Both the position numbers and the translations under genes were made by a program. This document shows positions 7,977-16,989 of a stretch of DNA of 32,723 bases, one piece after another. Source of the stretch: Phycisphaerae bacterium (GTDB taxonomy: Bacteria; Planctomycetota; Phycisphaerae; SM23-33); assembly GCA_016931655.1 (NCBI GenBank), contig JAFGEJ010000120.1:1-32723 (forward strand), given 5' to 3'. Position 1 is the stretch's first letter; the number at the start of each line of letters is the position of its first letter. The notes beneath the pieces are model-generated. The model was not told the origin of the DNA. It saw only the letters and a list, made by a program, of their open reading frames with translations, and ran no database searches.

Positions 7977-9955
7977 GCCGACTTCGCCGGGGCTGAGATG
8001 TTCGGTTCATATTCCGGCACGGCCTCTCGCAGGGTCTGGATGATCGCGTCGCGGTCGGGGCAATTTTCCAGCGACTCGAACTTCTTCATCATCGCCTGGA
8101 CGCGATCCCACGGTACGGGCTGGTGTGCCCAGACGAGCACCTTGGGGTGCACGGTCGGTTCGATGTCCTCGCCCTCGGTGCGGAGTTCCTCGAAGAGTTT
8201 TTCGCCCGGGCGAATGCCCGTGTAGACAATGTCGATGTCCTCATCAGGCCGAAAGCCGCTCAGGGTAATCATTTGCTTCGCCAGGTCGGAGATTTTGACC
8301 GGCTCGCCCATATTCAGCAGGAAGATTTGCCCGCCTTCGCCGGTGGCGGCGGCCTGGAGGACCAGTTGGGCGGCTTCGGGAATGGTCATGAAATAGCGGG
8401 TCATGTCCGGATGGGTCACGGTAACGGGCCCGCCGGCGGCGATTTGCCGCCGAAACGTGGGCACGACCGAGCCGGCCGAGCCAAGGACGTTTCCGAATCG
8501 GACGGCTTTGAACTGCGTTTTGCAGCCCTCCCGGCCGTTGAGAGCCTGGGTATAAATTTCCCCCACGCGCTTGGAACAGCCCATGACGCTGGAGGGATTG
8601 ACGGCCTTGTCGGTGGAAATGGTTACAAACTCCGCCACGCCGAATTGGCACGAGGCGTCGGCGACGTTTTGCGTGCCCAGGATGTTATTTTTGATGGCCT
8701 CGCAGGGGTTGAGTTCCATCATCGGGACGTGCTTGTGGGCGGCGGCGTGGATAACGACGTCGGGGCGGCATTCCTCCCAGACGGCCATCACGCGGTTACG
8801 ATCGTAAATGTCGCCGATGCGAGGCGTGATGCGAAGGTCGGGATGGCTTTTTTTCAGTTCGTTTTCGATGTCGAACATGGGCGTTTCGGCCTGTTCGACG
8901 AGCACGAGATGGGCCGGGCCGAAATGGCAGATTTGACGGCACATTTCCGAGCCGATGCTCCCGCCGGAGCCGGTCACGAGCACCACGCGGTTGTAGATGA
9001 ACCGGGCGACGGCTTCGGTGTCGAGGTTGACCACGTCGCGCCCGAGCAGGTCGTTGATGTCCACCGGGCGAATCTGCGAGACGGTCACCCGCCCGTTGAT
9101 CAGGTCGCTCACGCCGGGTAAGGATTGAAACTTGAGCTTCGTGCCGCTGCACAGCTCAATCACGCGGCGAAGTTCCTTCTGCGACGCGGAGGGCATGGCG
9201 ATGAGGATTTCCTCGATGTTTTCCTCTTCGCAGATTTTGCGGAGGTCGTCGGTTTTTCCAAGCACCGGCGCACCGTGGATGAGGATGCCGCGCTTGGTCG
9301 GGTCGTCGTCGACCAGGCCCACCACGCGGAATCGCTCGACGCGCTGGCGGTTAATTTCGCGGATGATGGTCTCGGCGGCGTTGCCCGCCCCGACGACCAG
9401 CACGCGGCAGACGCCCTCTTCCGAGACGGGGCGAAGCTCCTCGCGGTAGATGCGAAAGCCCAGCCTCGCCGTGCTGACCAGGAAGACCGTGCCCAGAAAG
9501 TCCAGCACCAGCACGCCGCGCGGCATGAGTTGGAAATACGGCCCGATCACCGGCGGCAGGACGCGGTCGTACCATTTGGGCGCCTGGACAAACAGGGTAT
9601 AGCAGACAAAGGCGATCAGAACGAAAATCCACGCTCCCAGCAGGATGCGGGCAATATCCCGGATGCTCGAATACTGCCACCCCCCCCGAAACAACCGCAG
9701 CCGCCAGAAAACGGCGCTTTTGACGATCAGGAAAAACGGCAGCACGTACACGAAATTCTGCAGACCTTCCTGCCACGAGTACCGGGTTCCGACGACGACG
9801 TCTGAGCGGATCAGGTATGCCATCAGCAGAGACAGGCAGAACAGGAGCAAATGCACCAACACGCTTAACCAGTGACGATGGCGCACCACAAATGCTTCCA
9901 ACCCCGATAGTTCCGTTGACGGTGCGGCGGCGGTTTCGTTTTTTTGTATTGCCAT
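7973..9955 (-). CDS. Membrane-bound nucleoside-diphosphate-sugar epimerase/dehydratase (CapD/FlaA1/PglF-like polysaccharide biosynthesis protein)
   Basis: N-terminal TM helices; LVVGAGNAAETIIREI; VLVTGSGGSIGSEMCRQI; AAHKHVPMMELNPCEAIKNN; STDKAVNPSSVMGCSKR. Start set to MAIQKNE; the ORF extends to 9994. Confidence 0.93.
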   Translation of the reverse strand: MAIQKNETAAAPSTELSGLEAFVVRHRHWLSVLVHLLLFCLSLLMAYLIRSDVVVGTRYSWQEGLQNFVYVLPFFLIVKSAVFWRLRLFRGGWQYSSIRDIARILLGAWIFVLIAFVCYTLFVQAPKWYDRVLPPVIGPYFQLMPRGVLVLDFLGTVFLVSTARLGFRIYREELRPVSEEGVCRVLVVGAGNAAETIIREINRQRVERFRVVGLVDDDPTKRGILIHGAPVLGKTDDLRKICEEENIEEILIAMPSASQKELRRVIELCSGTKLKFQSLPGVSDLINGRVTVSQIRPVDINDLLGRDVVNLDTEAVARFIYNRVVLVTGSGGSIGSEMCRQICHFGPAHLVLVEQAETPMFDIENELKKSHPDLRITPRIGDIYDRNRVMAVWEECRPDVVIHAAAHKHVPMMELNPCEAIKNNILGTQNVADASCQFGVAEFVTISTDKAVNPSSVMGCSKRVGEIYTQALNGREGCKTQFKAVRFGNVLGSAGSVVPTFRRQIAAGGPVTVTHPDMTRYFMTIPEAAQLVLQAAATGEGGQIFLLNMGEPVKISDLAKQMITLSGFRPDEDIDIVYTGIRPGEKLFEELRTEGEDIEPTVHPKVLVWAHQPVPWDRVQAMMKKFESLENCPDRDAIIQTLREAVPEYEPNISAPAKSA

Positions 9956-10130
9956 GCGCTTTCCACTGGTAACACGCACTCTACCGGAGAGCAAGGTTTT
10001 TTCGTGTTCTCGTTCTACGATGCCGGGAAAAACAAAGCTTGCCCGTGTACAGAAATTTTGATTGTACTATGGAAACAAATTTCGGACAAGGCCACAAATC
10101 CTTCTGCTCGGCTGTAAATTTTCCCTTCCG

Positions 10131-11327
10131 TCATTCGTCCTCAGACGGCGCCTCCGCCGGTGGAATGACCGGCATCATGGGAAGGGATTCCATGTCCGGG
10201 GAGGACGAGGTTTCTTCCAGTGTGCCCGAAACCGCGCCGGCATGCACCAGGCCCTTCCAGAACGTCTGGATGGCGTCGGCGAGTTCCTCGTTGTTTTTGC
10301 GATGCTCCCACGCCCGTCGCAGGGCCGCGGCGGCCTGATCGGGCTGTTTTTCCCGCCATTTCATGTACGCCAGTACCAGTTGGGCGTTGGCGTCGTCGGG
10401 GTCGGCCTGAGCGTATTCTTCCAGGCGGATCACGTCTTTGACAAATTGTCCGGCGTTGCCGTAAAAATCGCGAGGATGAACGGGAAGCAAAGGCAGTTCG
10501 GGGACCTCCCGCAGGACCCGCTGAAGATAGAGCGAAGGCATGTTGTATTCATTTCGGGCGGTGGCGAAATGCACGTGCATGAGACTGAGCTGGCTTTCAC
10601 TGGATTGGGAGGAAATTTCCGCCGCCGTTTCGAAGGACCGGGCGGCCTTGTTGTAGTCTTCCTTCCGGAAGGCGTCTTCCCCCTCGCGGATCAGCCGGCG
10701 ATAATGAAAGGATTCCCCCGTTTTGGGTGCGAGCGTTTTGAGAGTTTCATCGTCTTCGTCCTGGGCGTCGGAGTTTCGCGGAGAGGCCACCGCCGCGGCG
10801 TACGCACGGCCGGACGATTCGGCGGGCAGGGGAAACGTGGCGAGGGCTTCCGCGTCCGCCACGGCGGAGTGAACCTTCGTAGCCGAAGGCGTTGCCCCGG
10901 ACCCCGCCAGCACGGGCGCCGCGCCTCCGACGGTAGGCGGTGGCGCGTCGCCGCCGCCCAGGGCTGACGAGCCGAGAGCTCCGGGGGCGATGGTTTTCGT
11001 GCTCTTGCCGAATTGTACCCCAGCCGGCATCGTTCCGCCGAACGCCGAAGCCGGGTTTCCTCCCGTCCGACCGCCGCGATCGTTGAGTTGCCGGATGGAA
11101 GATCTCAATGCTCCACCTCCCTGGGGAGCACTGTAAAGATTTCCGTAGCTCCCCGCCCCGGCGGAGTAGGCGTTGAAACTCCTCGTCGCGGACGATTTGC
11201 CCACGCTCATGCCCGAAGAAATAGTCGAAAGACTTTTGATCTTGGAACTCTGCGCTCGCCCGGACGACGCCGGAAGGCATAGCAGAAGTACCATGCCCGT
11301 TACGCGAATGATTCGTTGATATTTCAT
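10131..11327 (-). CDS. Secreted protein with signal peptide, low-complexity N-terminal half and C-terminal TPR-like helices
   Basis: MKYQRIIRVTGMVLLLCLPASSGRAQ signal peptide; GEDAFRKEDYNKAARSFETAAEI and ANAQLVLAYMKWREKQPDQAAAALRRAWE. Confidence 0.7.
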   Translation of the reverse strand: MKYQRIIRVTGMVLLLCLPASSGRAQSSKIKSLSTISSGMSVGKSSATRSFNAYSAGAGSYGNLYSAPQGGGALRSSIRQLNDRGGRTGGNPASAFGGTMPAGVQFGKSTKTIAPGALGSSALGGGDAPPPTVGGAAPVLAGSGATPSATKVHSAVADAEALATFPLPAESSGRAYAAAVASPRNSDAQDEDDETLKTLAPKTGESFHYRRLIREGEDAFRKEDYNKAARSFETAAEISSQSSESQLSLMHVHFATARNEYNMPSLYLQRVLREVPELPLLPVHPRDFYGNAGQFVKDVIRLEEYAQADPDDANAQLVLAYMKWREKQPDQAAAALRRAWEHRKNNEELADAIQTFWKGLVHAGAVSGTLEETSSSPDMESLPMMPVIPPAEAPSEDE

Positions 11328-11376
11328 GACGTTTCCCTTCGCCTATAATAAATATAACACAGTCGGGGCGATAAAG

Positions 11377-12918
11377 TTACTCTTCCTTTTCCAGGCCGGT
11401 CAAATCGCCGCCGGTGCGGGCGACGTCCCGGAAGAACGACGCCACGCCCGACGTGACGTTTCGGATCGGTTCGACGCGAATGCGGGGGCGGTTCCAGTCG
11501 CCGGTGACGCGAAGGGCCGTCAACTGGTTCACGCTGTTGGCCGCCCATCCGAGGATGGGAATTTTGCCCAGGTCGTTGAGCGTCCCGCCGAGGATGCGCA
11601 GGTCCATTCGGTGATCGATGATATCCACCGTGCCGTCGGGTTCGGCTATGACGGCTACCAGATTGTTCCCCAGCCGTGCCTGGGCCAACGTCATCACGCC
11701 GCCGCGCAGCTCGAAGATCATCCGCAGATCGCTGCCCCGCCGGATGTTGTCCCGTTCGACGTGCAACGCGCGGAATACGTCCTCGATCACGTGCACCTGA
11801 TCGAGGTCGGAATCATCCATCGCCACCGCGCCGTCCATTTCCAGGTCTCGCGGGTCGCCCGTTGTGCCGGCGATGTCGTCGATCAGCACCGAGGCGTAGC
11901 CGTACCTGACCTTCTGCGTCGGGTCATAGGCGTCGTAGAACGCCCGAAGCGGAACGCGGTGTGCCTGCACGTTGCCGGTGAACGTTGCCGGCCTGTCGGG
12001 CGCGACGTGCATCTTCATCTCGCCACGCAGGCGTCCCTCGCCGACCTTCACGGAAAACCGGGGGATCTCCAGCGTTCCGTCGTGGTAGGTGATTCGGGGC
12101 AGGTGAACGTCGTGCAGGACGAGGGGTTTGATTTGCGCGCCGTTTTCCAGCGGCCCCCGGCCCAGCAGCGAGCGCAGGTCGCGGACGATCAGCCGGGAGA
12201 GATTCACGCGGAATTCCGCGCGGGCGTGGGCGTCGGTGCGGTCGCCGTGGGTCAGGGTGAGGTCGCCGCCGGCCGACGCCGTCCCGTAAAAGCGAAGATT
12301 TTGCAGCAGGCCCAGCTCCGTCGGCGGAATTGTATCCCGTGGAAAGTGCGGATCGGATTCCACGACCACCAGCGAAATGTCGTTCAGGAACGTTTTTTCA
12401 ACTTCGATGTAATACTTCACGTCCCATCGACTCGGCGGGCTTGCCGGCGGGGTGGAGGAATCGAGCATTTCGTCGATGGCGGCGCCCTTCACGGGGAGAT
12501 TCACCTGTCCTTCGTCGAGATACACGGTGGCGGCCGGCTCGTCGACGTGGATTTCGTGCAAAATCGGGCGGAAGCTCGGCCAGTCGCGCAGATAGTAGGT
12601 CAGGCTTTCGATATGCACCCACTGGCGCCCGACGGAGTCGCGCAGGGACACGTTGGACAAGACGGCCGTGCCGTCGGCGAAGTTGAAGTCCACACTCCCG
12701 ATATCCATCGGCCCGGACCAGTAGTTTTTCAGAAACGACCGCGTCGCCCAGCGCCAGAAGCTTGGCGCCGCCACGTGACGCACAAGGACGATCAAAACGA
12801 CGGCCAGGAGCACTAGGCGAATCCCCCAGCGCAGCAGGGCGCGAAACCACCTTCGCTTGCGCCGCCGCGGTGGGTCGGCCGGGGCGGCCTTGCCGGTTGG
12901 CCTGTGCTTTTCCGTCAT
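11377..12918 (-). CDS. AsmA-like membrane-anchored envelope protein
   Basis: Start MTEKHRP; basic N-terminus followed by LLRWGIRLVLLAVVLIVLVRHV TM helix; long beta-rich periplasmic domain with a C-terminal LRILGGTLNDLGKIPILGW...TGDWNRPRIRVEPI AsmA-like end. Confidence 0.65.
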   Translation of the reverse strand: MTEKHRPTGKAAPADPPRRRKRRWFRALLRWGIRLVLLAVVLIVLVRHVAAPSFWRWATRSFLKNYWSGPMDIGSVDFNFADGTAVLSNVSLRDSVGRQWVHIESLTYYLRDWPSFRPILHEIHVDEPAATVYLDEGQVNLPVKGAAIDEMLDSSTPPASPPSRWDVKYYIEVEKTFLNDISLVVVESDPHFPRDTIPPTELGLLQNLRFYGTASAGGDLTLTHGDRTDAHARAEFRVNLSRLIVRDLRSLLGRGPLENGAQIKPLVLHDVHLPRITYHDGTLEIPRFSVKVGEGRLRGEMKMHVAPDRPATFTGNVQAHRVPLRAFYDAYDPTQKVRYGYASVLIDDIAGTTGDPRDLEMDGAVAMDDSDLDQVHVIEDVFRALHVERDNIRRGSDLRMIFELRGGVMTLAQARLGNNLVAVIAEPDGTVDIIDHRMDLRILGGTLNDLGKIPILGWAANSVNQLTALRVTGDWNRPRIRVEPIRNVTSGVASFFRDVARTGGDLTGLEKEE

Positions 12919-12960
12919 GGGGGTTGTTCCGTTCGGGGTCCGGGCCGTACAATCGCGGGT

Positions 12961-13773
12961 ATGATAACAGGACATCGTATGCTTATGGGAGGAATTCTAC
13001 TCGCCGCCGTCGTCGGCTGCGACGTCAAGCCGAGCGTTGTGACGCTCGACGTGACCGCCGTTGCGCCCACCACCGACGTGAAGGACTTAGCAGCCGTCCT
13101 GAAACGCTGCGTTGACAAGAACGGCTTCATTGACGTGGATAAATATCGGAGCGTCGCCGGCCGGCTCGAACGGCAACTGGCGCGCCTGGCGGTGTCAGGT
13201 CCGGACGCCTCGGGGCAATTGTATCCCACTGCCGACGACCGCCTGGCCTACTGGTACAACGCGCGGGCCGCCTGGTCGATCGCACTGGCGATGCGCCTGC
13301 ATAATAAGGAGAAGAAAAAGGACGCCGCCGGGTTAAAGGCGTTTCTGTTTCCCCTGAACGGCCGGCAGATGACGCTGGAGGAGATCGACCGGGCCGTCTT
13401 CGCCCTCGGCGGATACCAGGCCGTCGTGGCGGCCCCCGGTGCAGCCCTGCAATGCGCCGCCTTGCCGGAAGAACCCTTCACCGCCCAGACCATCCGCCGG
13501 GCCGTCCGTCTGCGATTCGGCGCGTTTGTGGACGATTGGCGGCGGTTCGTCATCGACGTGGAAACGCAACAGATTCGTTTTCCGCCGGTGCTGTGGCGGT
13601 ATCGCGAGTCCATTCTCGCCGAACAGGACAAACGCTACGGCACGCCGCGGGCGACGTTCACCACGGCCATGCTGCCGCTGGTGAGCGGCTCGGCTGTCCG
13701 ACGCCTCCAGGACGCCGTGGGATACACCTGCGTGGAGAACATCGCACCCGACGAACTGACGCTGAGGGAGTAA
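12961..13773 (+). CDS. DUF547 domain lipoprotein
   Basis: Lipobox LLAAVVGC; GFIDVDKYR...DDRLAYWYNARAAWSIALAMRL; AAPGAALQCAALPEEPFTAQTI. Confidence 0.7.
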   Translation: MITGHRMLMGGILLAAVVGCDVKPSVVTLDVTAVAPTTDVKDLAAVLKRCVDKNGFIDVDKYRSVAGRLERQLARLAVSGPDASGQLYPTADDRLAYWYNARAAWSIALAMRLHNKEKKKDAAGLKAFLFPLNGRQMTLEEIDRAVFALGGYQAVVAAPGAALQCAALPEEPFTAQTIRRAVRLRFGAFVDDWRRFVIDVETQQIRFPPVLWRYRESILAEQDKRYGTPRATFTTAMLPLVSGSAVRRLQDAVGYTCVENIAPDELTLRE

Positions 13774-13816
13774 TGCCAAACATATCAAAGTAAATGCGTG
13801 GCGCACTTAGTTCTTG

Positions 13817-13864
13817 CATGGTGGAGCCTACCTATGGCATCCCTGCGGGACCTGCTCCACCATG
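13817..13864. repeat. Hairpin with outer stem CATGGTGGAGC/GCTCCACCATG and core ATCCCTGCGGGAC
   Basis: Inverted repeat read directly; shares its core with hairpins at 14193 and 16253. Confidence 0.75.
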
Positions 13865-13932
13865 TTCATGCACCATTATACATTGGCGTAACGCGTATGA
13901 ATGAAGCTTCTCCGAAATTTTGTTGTTTTTTC

Positions 13933-14145
13933 CTGTCCCGAAGGGACAGAAAGCATCTAGCCGGGGGTGAGCGAAGCGAACCCCCGGAAAAGGACTTATT
14001 TTCTTATAGCCCCAACGGGGCGACAGCGACGATTCTTTCTCAACGAACTCGCTGCCGTCCCGTCGGGACTCAAAATAAAACAGCCCTCTATCCGGGGGTT
14101 CGCTTCGCTCACCCCCGGCTAGACGCTTACCGGCCCTTCGGGCCG
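13933..14145. repeat. Composite palindromic island: several short hairpins plus long inverted arms CTAGCCGGGGGTGAGCGAAGCGAACCCCCGG / CCGGGGGTTCGCTTCGCTCACCCCCGGCTAG
   Basis: Arms 13957-13987 and 14092-14122; triloop hairpins CTGTCCC-GAA-GGGACAG, GCCCC-AAC-GGGGC, GTCCC-GTC-GGGAC, CGGCCC-TTC-GGGCCG. Confidence 0.9.
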
Positions 14146-14192
14146 AAGAGAAGAACAATCAATACGGTAATTTCTGGACAGCCTTAAACAAC

Positions 14193-14228
14193 GTGGTTGC
14201 TGCATTCCTTCGGGATTCCGCAAACCAC
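14193..14228. repeat. Hairpin GTGGTT...AACCAC with core ATTCC-TTC-GGGAT
   Basis: Same layout as the 16253-16288 element. Confidence 0.7.
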
Positions 14229-14242
14229 ATCGCCCGCATCTG

Positions 14243-16009
14243 ATGAAAAGAACGGTGATTGAAATAAATCGACATGTTGTGTTTCGTATGACGGCGTTGC
14301 TGCTGGCGGGGGCGTGTTTTTCCGCCCAGCCGTCCGCCGTCGCGGACGAGGCGCCGGGCGGTGCGCAAAAGCGAACCATTTCGCGTCGCCAACTGGACAA
14401 AGCCGTCAAACTCGGCCTGTGGCGCCTGGCCGGGCGAACCTCCCGCACCGGCCGAGTTGCCAGCCGGGCGTATCGCTACCAGGACGGCGGAATCGAGGCC
14501 CTGGTCGCCTTAGCGGCCCTGGAGGCCGGCGGCGACCCCCGCTCACCGGGCCTGCGCGTCCTCCTGAAGCGCCTGGCGAAGCGATCCCCCGAACGGACAG
14601 CCGCCCGCGCCCTGCGGGCGATGGTCTACGCCCGCCTGGGCAAATCCCGCCGCAGGTTGCTCCGCGACGACGTGCAATGGCTCCTTCACGCCCAACGCGA
14701 CGACGGCGGTTGGGGCGAAACGCCTTCGGCGCCTTGTGACGTGTTCGACGGCGCCCTGGCGATGCTGGCGCTGGGACAGGCCGACCGGCTTGGGGCAGCC
14801 ACGCCCACGTCGGCGTGGGATCGCGCCAAGCAGTTCCTGTTGGCCGCCCAGAATCCCGACGGCGGATACGGCTATCAATATGCACCGGGAGAGACGCCCC
14901 GCCTGCGGGGCTTTTCCAATGGTTCCGCGACCGCCGCGGCTGCCGTCATGTGGAGCGTCCTGATCGACCGCAAGCAACTCCCTCCGCCCGGGGACGTGGA
15001 AAACCACCTGTGGAAATGCTTCCTGCGGACGGCCCACTGGCTGGAGGGGCACTTCAACATCCAGGCCGTGCCCGAATGGTACTGGGGCGACGCGCCGGAA
15101 CACGCCTACCGTTACCTTCTGCTGCTGGCGGCGCCGTCGCTGACGGCCTCGCGCAGCCAGTGGGCGCATCTACCGGGACAGTTGGCCGCCTTTCTGCTGG
15201 ATAGCCGAAAGCCCGAAGAGGAATCCTGGGCGACGCAGCCTCTGGCCGAGGACGACGCGGTGGCCGCGGCCTGGTACGTCCTGACGCTCTGCCGCGCCCG
15301 GCAGGAACTGCTAGCCGCCCAGCCCGAACCGACCAAAATCGCACCGGCCTTCCACCCCGGTATGCTGCTGCTGGTCGGACGCATCCACCACGCCGGCGAT
15401 TGGAACGCGCAGGAGCATACCGAAGATCGCTGGTCCGAAGCACTGGCAGCCGCGGTCAGCGTGGGCTTAAAGCGGCAGGACGTTTTCGCGGGGCAGGATT
15501 ACAATCCAGGCGTGGCGATGGTGCACTTAACGGGCACGCGGCTGGAGGGGTTCGGCGCGCCGGCAAGGGCGGCGCTGAAGACGTATCTCCAGCGCGGCGG
15601 CATGGTGCTGATCGACCCAGCCGCCGGCGGGCGGGAATTTTTCGACCAGGCGCGGGACATGCTGGTGCGAATGTTCGGGCCGGGGTCGATTACGCTCCTT
15701 CCGCCGGACGATCCGCTGGTCACGGGCCGATTCGCCGGCGACGTCGGCAGCAACTTATCCGCCGTACGGCTGACGCCCGCCGCCGCCCAACACGCCGGCC
15801 GAGCCCAGGGTCCGCCGATTCTGTGGGTGGTGAAAGACCAGGGCCGAATCGTCGCCGTGCTCAGCCGCTATTCGCTGGCCGTCCCGTCGGCCGAGGCGCC
15901 CTCCGATCCACCAGCCGGCTACGACCCCGCCGACGCCCAACGCATCGCCATCAACGTCCTGCTCTACACCTACGCCGCCAGACAGCAGGGACTGGGAACT
16001 GGGGATTAG
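14243..16009 (+). CDS. Exported protein with squalene-cyclase/prenyltransferase-like alpha-alpha repeats and C-terminal DUF4159-like domain
   Basis: VQWLLHAQRDDGGWGETPSAPCDVFDGALAMLAL; FLLAAQNPDGGYGYQYAPGETP; MVHLTGTRLEGFGAPARAALKTYLQRGGMVLIDPAAGGREFFDQ. Confidence 0.8.
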   Translation: MKRTVIEINRHVVFRMTALLLAGACFSAQPSAVADEAPGGAQKRTISRRQLDKAVKLGLWRLAGRTSRTGRVASRAYRYQDGGIEALVALAALEAGGDPRSPGLRVLLKRLAKRSPERTAARALRAMVYARLGKSRRRLLRDDVQWLLHAQRDDGGWGETPSAPCDVFDGALAMLALGQADRLGAATPTSAWDRAKQFLLAAQNPDGGYGYQYAPGETPRLRGFSNGSATAAAAVMWSVLIDRKQLPPPGDVENHLWKCFLRTAHWLEGHFNIQAVPEWYWGDAPEHAYRYLLLLAAPSLTASRSQWAHLPGQLAAFLLDSRKPEEESWATQPLAEDDAVAAAWYVLTLCRARQELLAAQPEPTKIAPAFHPGMLLLVGRIHHAGDWNAQEHTEDRWSEALAAAVSVGLKRQDVFAGQDYNPGVAMVHLTGTRLEGFGAPARAALKTYLQRGGMVLIDPAAGGREFFDQARDMLVRMFGPGSITLLPPDDPLVTGRFAGDVGSNLSAVRLTPAAAQHAGRAQGPPILWVVKDQGRIVAVLSRYSLAVPSAEAPSDPPAGYDPADAQRIAINVLLYTYAARQQGLGTGD

Positions 16010-16041
16010 GGACTGGGGACTAGCAGCCCGTTTAGAAAGTG

Positions 16042-16218
16042 TCGCGGGCATCCTGCCCGCGAGTACCGAGGGCATCTTGCCCTCGGGATGACCTTATTTT
16101 CGCGGCCAAGATGGCCGCGATACGCGCGGGCGAGACGCCCGCGACACGAACCCATCACCCGGCCTACAAGGCCGGGCCTAAACCCGCCTACGGCGGGGGA
16201 AGGGTTGTAAACAACCCT
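16042..16218. repeat. Array of seven consecutive perfect short hairpins, mostly with 3-nt loops
   Basis: TCGCGGGCA-TCC-TGCCCGCGA; CCGAGGGCA-TCT-TGCCCTCGG; TCGCGGCCA-AGA-TGGCCGCGA; CGCGGGCG-AGA-CGCCCGCG; CCCGGCCT-ACA-AGGCCGGG; CCCGCC-TAC-GGCGGG; AGGGTTG-TAAA-CAACCCT. Confidence 0.95.
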
Positions 16219-16252
16219 GAAGAAGATTTTATGGTGAAATAACGAAATAAAC

Positions 16253-16288
16253 GTGGTTACTGCGTCCCTGCGGGACTCCGCGAACCAC
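16253..16288. repeat. Hairpin GTGGTT...AACCAC with core GTCCC-TGC-GGGAC
   Basis: Inverted repeat; near copy of 14193-14228. Confidence 0.75.
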
Positions 16289-16309
16289 GGCACCTGAATC
16301 GTATTAATC

Positions 16310-16939
16310 TTAAGTCGCTTGTTTTTTTATTCCATGCATTTCATAGACTCGACTTTGAGATAAATCTTTCCAGTGACTATGGGAAAAGGAAGGTTCTTCA
16401 CGATCAAATTCTTTGAGAATTTCTTTTCTAACATCTTTCCATAGAGCGAAAATTTGTTCATGGCATTTTTCAGAATCGCAAGACTTATGTCTATCGCCGA
16501 AACTAAGATTTTCAATAAGCAAATAGATGTTTTTTATTGGTTCAAAAGGATACAGACCAACTTTTGAATTATTTTCCCCAAGGTTACAAAAAACCCCGCG
16601 AATTTCATCAATAGCGGTACTGAGTTTAATAAGGGTAGTTAGGTATTGTTCTTCAATCGGGTGTTCAATTCGGGTGTAACAGATAGCAGAATGGACAGCT
16701 TCAATAAGGTTTGACCATAGAGACCTTAATTGTTGTTGGTAAGCATTTCTTCGTTGAACGCAGTAACCTAACCATACGGCTGCAATACCGAGGATCAAAG
16801 GCATGAGACCCGTAAAAGTAGAATACACACTCCTTTGGGGAGTATTGTCGAAGATGCTAATCAAAATACCAGTAATAAGAAGAGCAATGAATATAACGAT
16901 AGCGAGGATGAACCATTTCCTGATAGTTCTCTTCATCAT
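16310..16939 (-). CDS. Hypothetical membrane protein with two predicted N-terminal TM helices and a soluble helical domain, AT-rich
   Basis: MMKRTIRKWFILAIVIFIALLITGILISIFD...YSTFTGLMPLILGIAAVWLGYCVQRR; visibly lower GC than its neighbours. Confidence 0.65.
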   Translation of the reverse strand: MMKRTIRKWFILAIVIFIALLITGILISIFDNTPQRSVYSTFTGLMPLILGIAAVWLGYCVQRRNAYQQQLRSLWSNLIEAVHSAICYTRIEHPIEEQYLTTLIKLSTAIDEIRGVFCNLGENNSKVGLYPFEPIKNIYLLIENLSFGDRHKSCDSEKCHEQIFALWKDVRKEILKEFDREEPSFSHSHWKDLSQSRVYEMHGIKKQAT

Positions 16940-16989
16940 TGTAAAATTCCCTTATGTGCCCAAATGCTTTTAAGTACATTGTCTCAAGC

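Noticed and set aside
6993-9805. Plus-strand ORFs 6993..8225, 8123..9121 and 9125..9805
   Set aside because: Antisense to the aminotransferase and CapD-like genes, which carry clear family motifs.
11326-12816. 496-aa plus-strand ORF
   Set aside because: Antisense to the AsmA-like CDS, with shadow-type composition.
13798-14187. ORFs 13798..14187 (+) and 13832..14158 (-), both containing LAGGERSEPP
   Set aside because: The same peptide on both strands follows directly from the inverted repeat arms; best read as a non-coding palindromic element.
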